The position numbers were made by a program, and so were the translations under genes. The notes beneath the pieces are model-generated. The model searched no databases. It saw only the letters and a list, made by a program, of their open reading frames with translations, and had not been told where the DNA came from. Below are positions 17,399 to 26,344 of a DNA stretch of 64,000 bases, one piece after another. The DNA comes from an uncultured Clostridia bacterium. Lineage in GTDB: Bacteria; Bacillota; Clostridia; Oscillospirales; Oscillospiraceae. The stretch spans positions 1 to 64,000 of the forward strand of contig CAMOXK010000002.1 in NCBI GenBank assembly GCA_946629065.1, in the 5' to 3' direction. The stretch's first letter is position 1, and the number at the start of each line of letters is the position of its first letter.

Positions 17399-18146
17399 TC
17401 ATGATTCTACCACACCGGGCGGATCTTCTCAAGCCCCGGATGAGCAGAAGGAGCGCCCGGGCTACTGGGCGGTGCTGCCCGCCGCGGTGCGCTATGATCC
17501 GGAGCTCTCCTCCAGCGCGAAGCTCCTTTTTGCGGAGATCTCCGCCCTCACTGGCGAGACCGGCTACTGCTTCGCCACCAACGCCTACTTCGAGCGCCTC
17601 TACTCGATCACAGAGCGCACGGTGATCCGCCTGATCCGGGAGCTGGCCGCCCGCGGATTCGTCCGGATCGAGGACGCCTCCGGCGGCAAGACCCAGCGCC
17701 GGCTCTATGCCGGGATCAATCCCCTGGCGGGGACCCCTGACAAAAATGTCAGTACCCCCCTGACAAAAATGTCAGGGCCCCCTGACAAAAATGTCACCCC
17801 CATAGAGAATAATAAATCTAACAAGAAAGAGAACAATCCCCCCAAAGCCCCCCAGGGGGCCGCGTGGGAGCCTGAGATCTTCGAGCGCTTCTGGCTGGCC
17901 TATCCCCGGCACGAGGACAAGGCCGGCGCCAGGCGCGAGTGGGACAAGCTGAAACCAGACCGCGAACTCATGCGGGTCATGAGTGCTGCGCTTGACCGAG
18001 CCAAAACCTCGGACGAATGGCAGCGCGGCGTCGGCATCCCCTACGCCTGCCGCTGGCTGCGCAACCGCCGCTGGGAGGACTTCCAGGAGCAGGAAGGCGG
18101 GGAGGATCTCCCCGCGGACAGATCCCTGCCGGGTGAACAATGGTGA
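17385..18146 (+). CDS. Phage replisome organizer / replication initiator with N-terminal winged HTH
   Basis: YWAVLPAAVRYDPELSSSAKLLFAEISALTGETGYCFATNAYFERLYSITERTVIRLIRELAARGFV resembles DnaD/O-like initiators; iteron-like repeats lie within the gene; DnaB follows. Confidence 0.8.
   Translation: MKAGDHDSTTPGGSSQAPDEQKERPGYWAVLPAAVRYDPELSSSAKLLFAEISALTGETGYCFATNAYFERLYSITERTVIRLIRELAARGFVRIEDASGGKTQRRLYAGINPLAGTPDKNVSTPLTKMSGPPDKNVTPIENNKSNKKENNPPKAPQGAAWEPEIFERFWLAYPRHEDKAGARREWDKLKPDRELMRVMSAALDRAKTSDEWQRGVGIPYACRWLRNRRWEDFQEQEGGEDLPADRSLPGEQW
17738..17796. repeat. Three iteron-like palindromes TGACAAAAATGTCA (candidate origin)
   Basis: Identical 14-bp units at 17738, 17761 and 17783, separated by G/C-rich spacers, within the initiator gene. 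Confidence 0.8.
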
Positions 18147-19531
18147 CCGCCGCCACCGCCGCCGAGGCGGTGCTGGGCTCCATGCTGATCGACGCACGGT
18201 GCGTCCCGGAGGTCATGGACATCCTCAGCCCGGAGGACTTCCCCGGCACCCTGGAGCGCCGGATCTTCGAGACCTTCCGGGATCTCTGGCTGGACCGGCA
18301 GGTCATCGACCCGGTGATCGTGGAGTCTCGCCTGGGCGGCCCGGACTACCGCCAGCGCCTGGCGGAGCTGATGCAGAACACGCCCACCTCGGCCAACGTC
18401 CTGGAGTACGCCCGGATCCTCAAGGATCAGGCGCAGCTGCGCCGGATCCAAGAGGCCTGCATGCAGATCGTCAGTGTCGGCACGGATCTTTCCCGGGCCC
18501 GGGAGATCCTCAGCGAGGCCGCGGGCCTGCTGGTGGAACACCAGGCCGACCGGGACCGGAGCTACGGCGAGCTGCTCCATGAGCTGCTGGACAGGCAGAT
18601 GGACAAAGCCCCGCCGGACTGGCTGGACTGGGGCATCCCGGCCATGAATGAGCGCCTGATGGTGGGGCCCGGGGACTTCGTGGTGCTCGGCGCGGACAGC
18701 TCCGTGGGCAAGACCGCCCTGGCCCTGCAGTTCGCCCTGAGCATGGCGAAGGCCGGGAAGAGGGTGGGCTTCTTCTCCTACGAGACCAGCCTGGCCAGCG
18801 TCACCAACCGCCTGGCCGCCAACGACGCGGACGTCCCTCTCCGGCGCGTGAAGCAGAAACGCCTGAGCCGGGACGAGATCGCCCGGATCATCAATGCCGG
18901 CGGCCGGGGCGAGAAGCTGCCCCTCCGGATCCTGGAGACCGCCCGGTACACGGTGGACGACATCCGGGCCAAGACCATCTCCCGCGGCTTCGATGTGATC
19001 TTCGTGGACTATGTCCAGCTGATCCCCTCCCGGGAGCGCAGCCGCTACGACGTGGTCACCGAGGTCTCTATGTCGCTGCACCGTCTGGCCCAGGAGCTCA
19101 AGATCACCGTCATCGGCCTGAGCCAGGTCACGGTACCGGAGCTGGATAAGAAGGGCGAGCGCCGGTACATCTCCATGGATGACCTGCGCGAGAGCCGCCA
19201 GCTCAAGCAGGACGGTGAGATCATCCTGCTCCTTGACCTCTCCAACGTGAAGGACCGGGACTCCAACCGCGTCCTGATCATCGCCAAGAACAAGGACGAC
19301 GCCATCGGGCGGATCGTCCTGCACTTCGACCCACACCACATGCGCTTCACCTACGTCCCGCCCGTGGAGGGCACGGACGAGAAGGCCTCCCGGGAGCGCG
19401 TGCAAGCCATGGACCGGAACCGGGAGGATAAGCTCCGCAAGGAGGCGGAGAAAAACAAGACCGCCATCGACGGCCAGGGCGTCTTCTACGAGATGAAAGC
19501 CGGGGAAGACGACGAGGACCTGCCGTTCTGA
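18140..19531 (+). CDS. dnaB: DnaB-like replicative helicase
   Basis: AEAVLGSMLIDARCVPEVMDILSPEDF N-domain; Walker-like GADSSVGKTALALQFALSMA; VIFVDYVQLI. Confidence 0.95.
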   Translation: MVTAATAAEAVLGSMLIDARCVPEVMDILSPEDFPGTLERRIFETFRDLWLDRQVIDPVIVESRLGGPDYRQRLAELMQNTPTSANVLEYARILKDQAQLRRIQEACMQIVSVGTDLSRAREILSEAAGLLVEHQADRDRSYGELLHELLDRQMDKAPPDWLDWGIPAMNERLMVGPGDFVVLGADSSVGKTALALQFALSMAKAGKRVGFFSYETSLASVTNRLAANDADVPLRRVKQKRLSRDEIARIINAGGRGEKLPLRILETARYTVDDIRAKTISRGFDVIFVDYVQLIPSRERSRYDVVTEVSMSLHRLAQELKITVIGLSQVTVPELDKKGERRYISMDDLRESRQLKQDGEIILLLDLSNVKDRDSNRVLIIAKNKDDAIGRIVLHFDPHHMRFTYVPPVEGTDEKASRERVQAMDRNREDKLRKEAEKNKTAIDGQGVFYEMKAGEDDEDLPF

Positions 19532-19561
19532 TCGGACACAACGACAAGGAGGAAAAACGAA

Positions 19562-20344
19562 TTGAAAACCATTGCCATCATGAACCTCAAGGGCGGCGTG
19601 GCCAAGACCGTCACCACGGTGAACCTGGCCGCGGACCTCGCCCACTTCCACCAGAAGCGCGTCCTGGTGATCGACGCCGACAGCCAGGCCAACGCAACCG
19701 AGTTCCTGGGCGGCGGCCGGGAGGGCCACAGCCTGGCCACCCTGCTGCGCACCCCGGCCATCGAGCGCACCAGCTTCACCGCCGACTTCGAGGCGCACCA
19801 GACGATCAGCGCCAGCACCGTCCCCGCGGTGGATCTGCTCCCCGCGGACGACAGCCTCATGGACCTGGATCTCTCCAAGGCCGCCAACGGCTCCGCCTGG
19901 GTGGAGGTCCTGGCGGAGATCAAGGCCGCCGGCAGCTTCAAGGACTACGACTTCGTGCTCATCGACTGCCCGCCCGCCTTCAACGCGGCCGCGGCTGCGG
20001 CGCTGCTTGCGGCGGACGAGGTGATCATCCCCATCAAGCTGGACGCCTTCTCCCTCCGGGGCCTGGCCAACCTCGCCCGCCAGATCTCCAACATGCGCAA
20101 GATCAACCCGGATCTCCGGATCGCCGGCCTGTTGCCGGTCATGTGGTACGAGAGCGCCGAGAACACGAATGCCCTGGCCACCCTGCGGGAGAGCCTGCTG
20201 CACGTCTTCCCGCGGATCCGGCGCAGCACCATGGTGGACGCCATGACCTACCGCCAGGCCCCGCTTTACATCACCAGCCCCAAGTCCGGCGCCTGCCATG
20301 ATTACAAGACCTTCGCCGGGCGCATCGCGGAAGGGAGGTACTGA
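19562..20344 (+). CDS. parA: ParA family ATPase
   Basis: Deviant Walker A MNLKGGVAKTVTTVNLA; VLIDADSQANAT; FVLIDCPPAF. Confidence 0.92.
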   Translation: MKTIAIMNLKGGVAKTVTTVNLAADLAHFHQKRVLVIDADSQANATEFLGGGREGHSLATLLRTPAIERTSFTADFEAHQTISASTVPAVDLLPADDSLMDLDLSKAANGSAWVEVLAEIKAAGSFKDYDFVLIDCPPAFNAAAAAALLAADEVIIPIKLDAFSLRGLANLARQISNMRKINPDLRIAGLLPVMWYESAENTNALATLRESLLHVFPRIRRSTMVDAMTYRQAPLYITSPKSGACHDYKTFAGRIAEGRY

Positions 20345-20345
20345 G

Positions 20346-22007
20346 ATGGCCTTCGATCTTTCCGCAGTCCTCAAGGACGTGTCCGGACCGGACACCAGCC
20401 GGGACACGATCAGCTACCTACCCTACGCCTCTCTGATCCCCGATCCCAAGAACGGCTACAGCATGGACGGCATCGAGGACCTGGCCCGCAACATCGAGCT
20501 GGTGGGCCTGCAGCAGCCTCCCCGCGTCAAGGATCTGGGTGCCGGCCACTATGGTCTGATCTCCGGCCACCGGCGCTATGCAGCCATCGGCCAGATCCTG
20601 CAGCGGGATCCCGGGGCCTTCTCCAACGGCGTCCCCTGCATCATCGACCGGACGGACGGCAGCGTCGCTCTCCGGGAGCTGCAGCTGATCCTGGGCAACG
20701 CCGACAACCGGGCCAAGACGCCGGCGGATCTCCTCCGGGACGTCAACGGCCTGGCGGACTGCCTTCGCCGTCTGGAGGCTGAGGGCTATCACTTCCCGGG
20801 CCGTCATCGGGAGTGGATCTCCAAAATGATCGGCCTGAGCAAGACCCAGATCGGACGGCTGCAGGCCATCGGCAAGCACCTGGCCCCTTCTCTCGTGGAG
20901 CACTTCAACGCCGGCGAGCTGGGAATCACCGCAGCCTACCGCCTCAGCCAGGAGCCGGAGCAGATCCAGCACGATGTCTACCGCACCCTGGGCAAAGGCG
21001 TCAACGATCTGACCGAGAAGCAGCTGGAGGAACGGATCAACCGGGCCAAGACTCCGCGCCAGGATCCGCCGGCTCAGCTCACCCGCAGCAGCTTCGACGC
21101 CGAGGCCTATCTCAAGGAGCGCCAGGAAGAGGACGACACCTTCTTCGAGATGCTGACCCAGCGGGCCAAGGAATTTCTGTGTGAGCTGAACTCCCCTCCG
21201 GTGAACACCCGCAGCGAAGGGATCGAGCGTCTCAAGCTGCGCTTCCGCCACCGCGGTGCCTGGGGCGGCGAGCTTCCCAGCTACAATGGCAGCCCCAAAG
21301 GCCTGGAGCTGGAAAGCCTCACCATCGACACGCCGATCTTCCGCACCTGGACCGAGGTCTATGACATGCTCTGCACCATCGCCCTCAACCGTGCAGCCCT
21401 CGGTGAGAGTTGGGGCGAGGACGAGGACGACGAGGACGAGCCGGAGGAGGAGCCGCTGCCGGTGGTCCGCTGGGAAGGCCGCAGCGTCACCCCGCCGACC
21501 CGGGAGCTGCTCCTGCTCTACGGGCTCACCAACGCCGGCCCGAAGTACACCCCGGCCGTCTACTGGGGCGGCAGCGTCTTCCGCAAGCCTGCCAGCATCC
21601 TCGGCAGAATGGCGGAGGGCCCGGAGCTCACCGGCATCGCCCAGCAGTTCACCAACTGGCTCCGCCTCCCGAACCCGAACGCCTTTGACGAGACCTTCCA
21701 GGTGGCGCCGCCGGTGCCCGCAGCTGTACCCGGAACGGACACCGCCAAAACAGTGCCCGCCTGGCAGACCGGCGAGCCCTCCGAGGCTGGCCCCTATGTG
21801 ACCTGGTGCTCCTACCGGGACTTCGATCCCGACTATGAGGTGCTCTGGTGGGATGCCGGCGGCTACTGGACCGCCTTTGAGGGCGGAAGCCCCGCCGAGG
21901 ATAAGGTGCTGGCCTGGAGCCCGGCGCCATCATCTCACGCCGCCCCGGCAGAACCTTGCAACAACCTTTCAAAGCCTTGCAAGGAGGAGGACGAGAGCGA
22001 TGACTGA
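20346..22007 (+). CDS. parB: ParB-like protein (ParB/Srx N-terminal fold plus HTH)
   Basis: Adjacent to parA; GLISGHRRYAA ParB box; HTH-like MIGLSKTQIGRLQAIGKHLAPSLVEHF. Confidence 0.85.
   Translation: MAFDLSAVLKDVSGPDTSRDTISYLPYASLIPDPKNGYSMDGIEDLARNIELVGLQQPPRVKDLGAGHYGLISGHRRYAAIGQILQRDPGAFSNGVPCIIDRTDGSVALRELQLILGNADNRAKTPADLLRDVNGLADCLRRLEAEGYHFPGRHREWISKMIGLSKTQIGRLQAIGKHLAPSLVEHFNAGELGITAAYRLSQEPEQIQHDVYRTLGKGVNDLTEKQLEERINRAKTPRQDPPAQLTRSSFDAEAYLKERQEEDDTFFEMLTQRAKEFLCELNSPPVNTRSEGIERLKLRFRHRGAWGGELPSYNGSPKGLELESLTIDTPIFRTWTEVYDMLCTIALNRAALGESWGEDEDDEDEPEEEPLPVVRWEGRSVTPPTRELLLLYGLTNAGPKYTPAVYWGGSVFRKPASILGRMAEGPELTGIAQQFTNWLRLPNPNAFDETFQVAPPVPAAVPGTDTAKTVPAWQTGEPSEAGPYVTWCSYRDFDPDYEVLWWDAGGYWTAFEGGSPAEDKVLAWSPAPSSHAAPAEPCNNLSKPCKEEDESDD
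20379..20395. promoter_or_regulatory. Dispersed palindrome GTGTCCG-GAC-CGGACAC (site 2, inside parB)
   Basis: Perfect arms, 33 bp into the parB-like ORF. Confidence 0.85.
21726..21742. promoter_or_regulatory. Degenerate palindrome GTACCCG-GAA-CGGACAC
   Basis: Two mismatches in the left arm; in the 3' part of parB. Confidence 0.45.
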
Positions 22008-22296
22008 TTATCTCTCACGTGATGCGGCAATCCTTGAAATCCAGCGGCACGGTGTTGGATGTTTTGACCAGGAGGCTTTCACGCCTGAGCAAGCGGAGCG
22101 TTTTGTTATCAGCCGCCTCAAATCTATTCCCGCCGCCGATGTCGTCCCCGTCGTCCGCTGCCGGGACTGCCGGTTTGCTCGCTTCGGGCCAAATTGGATC
22201 TCCTGCGAAAACTTCAACGGTCTCTGCACCACCGCCCTCGGCCTGGAGGATTTTTGCTCTCATGGTGAAAGGAGTCAGCAAGATGGAAAGCTGTAA
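22000..22296 (+). CDS. Small Cys-rich phage protein (ADVVPVVRCRDC family)
   Basis: IPAADVVPVVRCRDCRF; paralogous to 24028-24339. Confidence 0.7.
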   Translation: MTDYLSRDAAILEIQRHGVGCFDQEAFTPEQAERFVISRLKSIPAADVVPVVRCRDCRFARFGPNWISCENFNGLCTTALGLEDFCSHGERSQQDGKL

Positions 22297-22522
22297 ATGC
22301 CCGACGTGCTTCTACCTCTTAACGCGCCACAAATTTGGAACGGTCCGAACCGAGTGCCGGTGCGGCCATCCCGACAAGCGCTACATCGACGAGTTCTTCG
22401 AGTCCCACAAGCTGCTGAAAGAACCGGGCTTCATTTGCTTCCGCCATCCAGGCGAGTTCCCGCTTAAGCGGACTCCGAAGTGGTGCCCGCGCAAGCGCTC
22501 AGCTGAGGAGGAAAAATCGTGA
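22283..22522 (+). CDS. Small Cys-rich hypothetical protein
   Basis: MESCKCPTCFYLL...; aaaggag upstream. Confidence 0.55.
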   Translation: MESCKCPTCFYLLTRHKFGTVRTECRCGHPDKRYIDEFFESHKLLKEPGFICFRHPGEFPLKRTPKWCPRKRSAEEEKS

Positions 22523-22707
22523 GTGTAAAAAAGATGGCCGACCGCCTTGAAAAGCTCGAAGAAAAAGCGGGCAACGAAGGATGGGGCGGTGAATTTCGAG
22601 AGGAATTGTTTGACGAAATGATTCGCTGGATAAAAGAGCCGCGCAAGTATTCGAGCCTTGGTCTCCTGTTAGCACACCTCATTGCCGTTGCAGAGGAGGG
22701 CGAGTGA
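22519..22707 (+). CDS. Small hypothetical protein
   Basis: 62-aa ORF in an overlapping gene chain. Confidence 0.5.
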   Translation: MSVKKMADRLEKLEEKAGNEGWGGEFREELFDEMIRWIKEPRKYSSLGLLLAHLIAVAEEGE

Positions 22708-23040
22708 ATGAGCAAGTGGTACCCCTGTATCTACTGCACGGAGGACCTGCACTGCACCAAGTTCGCCGAACCCGGCTATGAGTCGTTGTGCGTCCTCGGC
22801 CCATGCACGGCGGAAACGCCATCCGTGGGCGATATGTTCCGGCGGATGAGCGACGAGGAAATCGCCGAGTACATGGCCTCCAAGGAGACGGCCCTGACAG
22901 ATCTCATCTTTCTCAAGGTCCAGGCCGAGCTCAAGAAGAAGGGCCTGCTGATCGACTTCTCCTCCCGCTTCCATCCCGATCTGCTCAAGCAGCGGGACTG
23001 GTGGCTTGACTATCTGAGACAGGAGGCGCCCCATGACTGA
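22708..23040 (+). CDS. Hypothetical phage protein
   Basis: 110-aa ORF; overlaps the next start by 8 bp. Confidence 0.6.
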   Translation: MSKWYPCIYCTEDLHCTKFAEPGYESLCVLGPCTAETPSVGDMFRRMSDEEIAEYMASKETALTDLIFLKVQAELKKKGLLIDFSSRFHPDLLKQRDWWLDYLRQEAPHD

Positions 23041-23299
23041 GACCATCTACACCATCCTGATCATCCTGGCCTGGCTGGGCCTCTTCGCCGCAGCACTGGC
23101 CAATCACCTGGCCTGGCGCCGGCGGCTGCTCCGGATCCGGAAATACTGGAGCGCGGAGATCCGCAGCCAGCGTAAGAACTTCGAGAGCCGGCTGGTGACC
23201 CAATCCATGAATTACAGTAAGCGGATCCGGAGCCTGGCGGAGCAGAACATGTGCCTCCGGGCCCGCCTCCGGGAAAAGGAGGAGCAGACCGATGCTTGA
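23033..23299 (+). CDS. Single-TM coiled-coil small protein
   Basis: N-terminal TM segment, C-terminal ARLREKEEQTDA; layout resembles 23790-24035. Confidence 0.6.
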   Translation: MTETIYTILIILAWLGLFAAALANHLAWRRRLLRIRKYWSAEIRSQRKNFESRLVTQSMNYSKRIRSLAEQNMCLRARLREKEEQTDA

Positions 23300-23591
23300 C
23301 CCGAAAGCCTATACCACCCGTGCCTTCCTTGCCGGCCAGTCCGATTGGCTGGAGATTCTGAATGAAGGCGCCAATCATTACACGGAAGCCATAGTGGATA
23401 TCGTCAACGCTGCGCCCAATGAAGACCTCCCGCTGATCATCGCCACGCTGCACATCGCAGCTGATGCCCTGCGCACCCAGCTGCGCGTCCCGGGATATGC
23501 GGACTTCCTTCTCGACCTCTTCAAGCGCCGCGTCTCCACCACGGCGGTCTCCGTCAAAGTTCCCAAGCGGAAGGAGAGAGACGACACATGA
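23292..23591 (+). CDS. Hypothetical phage protein
   Basis: 99-aa ORF in an overlapping chain. Confidence 0.6.
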   Translation: MLDPKAYTTRAFLAGQSDWLEILNEGANHYTEAIVDIVNAAPNEDLPLIIATLHIAADALRTQLRVPGYADFLLDLFKRRVSTTAVSVKVPKRKERDDT

Positions 23592-23797
23592 TGGTCATGA
23601 TTTGCGACCGCTGCGGTGCTCGGATCGACGACGCCGAAAGCCGCTTCGATGCGGAACTGCCCATGCCCGTTCCTGAGCTTCCCAGAAATGTGCTGAGATC
23701 TGCCCGCGGCGTGGATCTCTGCCCGGCCTGCGCCTCCCAGATGATGGACTGGTTTGCACGCCGGCCGCCGGATCAGGAGGTGAAGACCGATGCCTGA
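23588..23797 (+). CDS. Small zinc-ribbon-like protein
   Basis: CDRCGARID...DLCPACASQ CxxC pairs. Confidence 0.6.
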   Translation: MMVMICDRCGARIDDAESRFDAELPMPVPELPRNVLRSARGVDLCPACASQMMDWFARRPPDQEVKTDA

Positions 23798-24035
23798 GTC
23801 CTGGATCTTTTTTGCTTGTTCCATCGTCTGCGCTATCCTCGCGCTCTGCAACGACGCCGCGTGGCGCCGGAAATATCAGTCGCTGCTGGATCTTGCCCAC
23901 GAGATGAACAAAACATGGGCAGATCTGTGCCAGCAGCATAATGAGGCATGGACGGCCAAGTGCATGGACCTGAAACAGGACAACGATCAACTGCGCGAGC
24001 AGCTGCGGGATAAGGAGGAAGTCGACGATGCCTGA
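23790..24035 (+). CDS. Single-TM coiled-coil small protein
   Basis: N-terminal TM segment, C-terminal DNDQLREQLRDKEEVDDA. Confidence 0.6.
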   Translation: MPESWIFFACSIVCAILALCNDAAWRRKYQSLLDLAHEMNKTWADLCQQHNEAWTAKCMDLKQDNDQLREQLRDKEEVDDA

Positions 24036-24339
24036 GTACATCGACCGCGAGGCCTTTGTTGCCCACCTCCGCAGCGACCCGCTGTTTGATCTGGTGGACC
24101 GTTACGGCATCGTCTCTGTCATTGAGGCCTTTCCCGCCGCCGATGTCCGGGACGTGGTCCGCTGCAGGGACTGCTACTGGTGGACCAAGCAGGAAGACTC
24201 TTTGCAAGGGTGCTGCAGCCTCCTCTCGATCTACCCGACCGGCGCCTGGTTTTGCGGCAACGGTATCCGGGAGGAGGACTTCCTGCAGCGCGTACGGCTG
24301 CGCAACATTCCAAAGTTAGGAGGCGATCCCGATGCCTAA
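24028..24339 (+). CDS. Small Cys-rich phage protein (paralog of 22000-22296)
   Basis: FPAADVRDVVRCRDCYWW. Confidence 0.65.
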   Translation: MPEYIDREAFVAHLRSDPLFDLVDRYGIVSVIEAFPAADVRDVVRCRDCYWWTKQEDSLQGCCSLLSIYPTGAWFCGNGIREEDFLQRVRLRNIPKLGGDPDA

Positions 24340-24532
24340 ACGGATCCCGGACATGATCACCGGCGAGACCGCGCGGAAGGTGAAGAACATGTCCGTCCCG
24401 GAGCTGAACACCTACCTCTTCGCCATCTACTCCGCCGGCTACGCCGAGGGCCTGGCCGACCGCCTGGCCACCGCGGCCCGGGCGGCTGCCATCGAGCCGA
24501 AGACTGAGGAGGAGGCGGCGCCGTGTGTTTGA
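24332..24532 (+). CDS. Small hypothetical protein
   Basis: 66-aa ORF in an overlapping chain. Confidence 0.55.
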   Translation: MPKRIPDMITGETARKVKNMSVPELNTYLFAIYSAGYAEGLADRLATAARAAAIEPKTEEEAAPCV

Positions 24533-24761
24533 GTACCGCCGCTTCCCGCGAGCTCCCACCGAGGCCCCGATCCAGGATCTGACCGGCCTGCGCGTGGGCG
24601 ATCTGATCGTGCTGCGGCCGTACTCTCAGCGGGACAGCGCGGGCCGGATCTGCTGGGTCTGCCACTGCAGATGCGGCGTGGAGGTGGCCTACCCGGCGAA
24701 CCTCCTCAAGCGCGAGGGCGTCAGATCCTGCGGCAGCATCGAGTGCCGCTATCACAAATAG
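24525..24761 (+). CDS. Small beta-rich phage protein with Cys/His motifs
   Basis: DLTGLRVGDLIVLRPYSQRDSAGRICWVCHCRCGVEV resembles small phage/AP2-adjacent proteins. Confidence 0.55.
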   Translation: MFEYRRFPRAPTEAPIQDLTGLRVGDLIVLRPYSQRDSAGRICWVCHCRCGVEVAYPANLLKREGVRSCGSIECRYHK

Positions 24762-24809
24762 GGCCAGCGCCATCCAGGGCCAGCGCCATAAGCCAATCAA
24801 AAGGAGGCT

Positions 24810-25565
24810 ATGGCGTTGGCCAAAAATCGCACAAAGAAGATCATCGTGGCGGGCAGCCTGGTGGTGGAGGCGATCTATCCGAGGATCACCACCAAGGACG
24901 GGCCCGCCGCCCGCGCCGCCAAGAGCAAGGCCAGCAGCGAGGCCCAGAAGCGGATGAACCGGATCTATTCCTATCAAAAGCTGGAGCTCTTGATCGCCGC
25001 AAACTTCCGGCCGGGTGATCTGCTGCCGGTCTTCACCTATGCCGAGGAGTATCTCCCGGCCAGCCGGAAGGAAGCCTCCGACCGTCTCAAAGCCTGGCGC
25101 CGAAAGTTCTCCGCCGCCCGGATCCTGGGCGGGAAGGAGCTCAAGATGATCTGGAACACCGAGCACAAGCACGGCGATGGCCGCTGGCACCATCACAGCG
25201 TTGTGAACGCCTGCGGCGATGACTTCGAGCTGATCCAGAAGCTCTGGCCCTGGGGCCGCGTGGAGATCCGGGAGCTCAAGATCGACAAGGAGCACAGCTA
25301 TGAGGGCCTGGCCCGCTACCTCGCAAAGGAGGGCGGCGACAAGATTGGTCAGCGCTCCTGGAGCTACACCAGAAACCTCCAGCAGCCCGAGGTCGAGACC
25401 TTTCGCGTGGAGGAGGACACCACCGTGCGCGTCCCGAAGGGCGGGATCTCCCTGCTCGATCAGCGCGGCAAGGATCAGTACAGCGTCTGGCAGGTGGTCA
25501 AGTATCTCGCGCCCGGCTGGGACAAGTACGAGCGTCCCAGGGCTCGCCGACGCCGGCGCCGCTGA
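24810..25565 (+). CDS. Rep-like (HUH/rolling-circle replication-associated fold) protein
   Basis: MIWNTEHKHGDGRWHHHSVVN (HxH-type motif) and YEGLARYLAKEGG (YxxxYxxK-type motif). Confidence 0.55.
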   Translation: MALAKNRTKKIIVAGSLVVEAIYPRITTKDGPAARAAKSKASSEAQKRMNRIYSYQKLELLIAANFRPGDLLPVFTYAEEYLPASRKEASDRLKAWRRKFSAARILGGKELKMIWNTEHKHGDGRWHHHSVVNACGDDFELIQKLWPWGRVEIRELKIDKEHSYEGLARYLAKEGGDKIGQRSWSYTRNLQQPEVETFRVEEDTTVRVPKGGISLLDQRGKDQYSVWQVVKYLAPGWDKYERPRARRRRRR

Positions 25566-25613
25566 CCTTTTCTTATCTTTTCGCAGCTCGAAACCTATAT
25601 TATTCTTAGAACC

Positions 25614-25853
25614 GTGAGAGGAAGGTGGTTTACCACGCGGCCGCAAAATGCTAAAATACAGGTGAAAACGGACGGGGCGCTCGTGTGCCCCGTATGCGGC
25701 AAGTCCATCAAGGGCATCCGCATCTATCCCGACACCCAGCTCACGCGGGCCAATGTCCGCTGCAGCTGCTGCAAGAGGTCCTTCGACCTGACCATCACAA
25801 CCGACACCGGCCAGCGGCCTGAGACGCCCAGCGCCATCGTGCATCTGCTTTGA
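25614..25853 (+). CDS. Com-like small zinc-ribbon protein
   Basis: LVCPVCGKSIKG...VRCSCCKRSFDL. Confidence 0.5.
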   Translation: MRGRWFTTRPQNAKIQVKTDGALVCPVCGKSIKGIRIYPDTQLTRANVRCSCCKRSFDLTITTDTGQRPETPSAIVHLL

Positions 25854-25866
25854 GCAGATCGACACG

Positions 25867-26178
25867 GTGGCGCTTTTTGTTTTGCCTATGAGCTTCGACT
25901 ATTCCCGCAAAAACCGCCGCTGGCGCCGGCTGCGCGAGCGCGTGCTCCGCGAAGCTGGCTTCCGATGCCAGTGGGCCAAGCGCTACGGCAAGCGCGTGGA
26001 GGCCACGCACGTCCACCACATCTGGCCGGCGGAGGACTACCCGGAGTACGCCTACGAACGCTGGAACCTGATCGCGCTCAGCCTGGAAGCGCACGACGCC
26101 ATGCACGACCGGATTAGCGGGAAGCTCTCGCCGACCGGCGAGGCGCTGCGGCGCCGGACGATCCCCCCCGGGGTCTGA
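25867..26178 (+). CDS. HNH endonuclease
   Basis: YSRKNRRWRRLRERVLREAGFRCQW...ATHVHHIWP...NLIALSLEAHDAMH. Confidence 0.85.
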   Translation: MALFVLPMSFDYSRKNRRWRRLRERVLREAGFRCQWAKRYGKRVEATHVHHIWPAEDYPEYAYERWNLIALSLEAHDAMHDRISGKLSPTGEALRRRTIPPGV

Positions 26179-26344
26179 TTCTCAGACCTGGGGCCGCTTG
26201 CAGCTGGGCGGGGGACCACACGCACACGCGGCGGAAAAATTTTTCGGCGGCGCCGATCCGGCCGACCGCCGCGCTTAAATATCAAGTTCTCGCCCGCGAC
26301 CCGCGCCCGGGACGCGGACGCGAATCGCGGAGGAGATCGCGGAC

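Noticed and set aside
17738-17796. CRISPR-like array
   Set aside because: Only three 14-bp palindromic units with 8-9 bp spacers inside a coding gene; more consistent with iterons. No CRISPR array or cas genes seen in the window.
19533-19539. CGGACAC upstream of parA as a further palindrome
   Set aside because: Half-site only; no matching left arm, so not counted, though it could be a weak site.
18041-20407. 788-aa minus-strand ORF opposite parA/parB/dnaB
   Set aside because: Shadow ORF from high GC third positions; low-complexity composition and no recognisable motif, while the plus strand has clear families.
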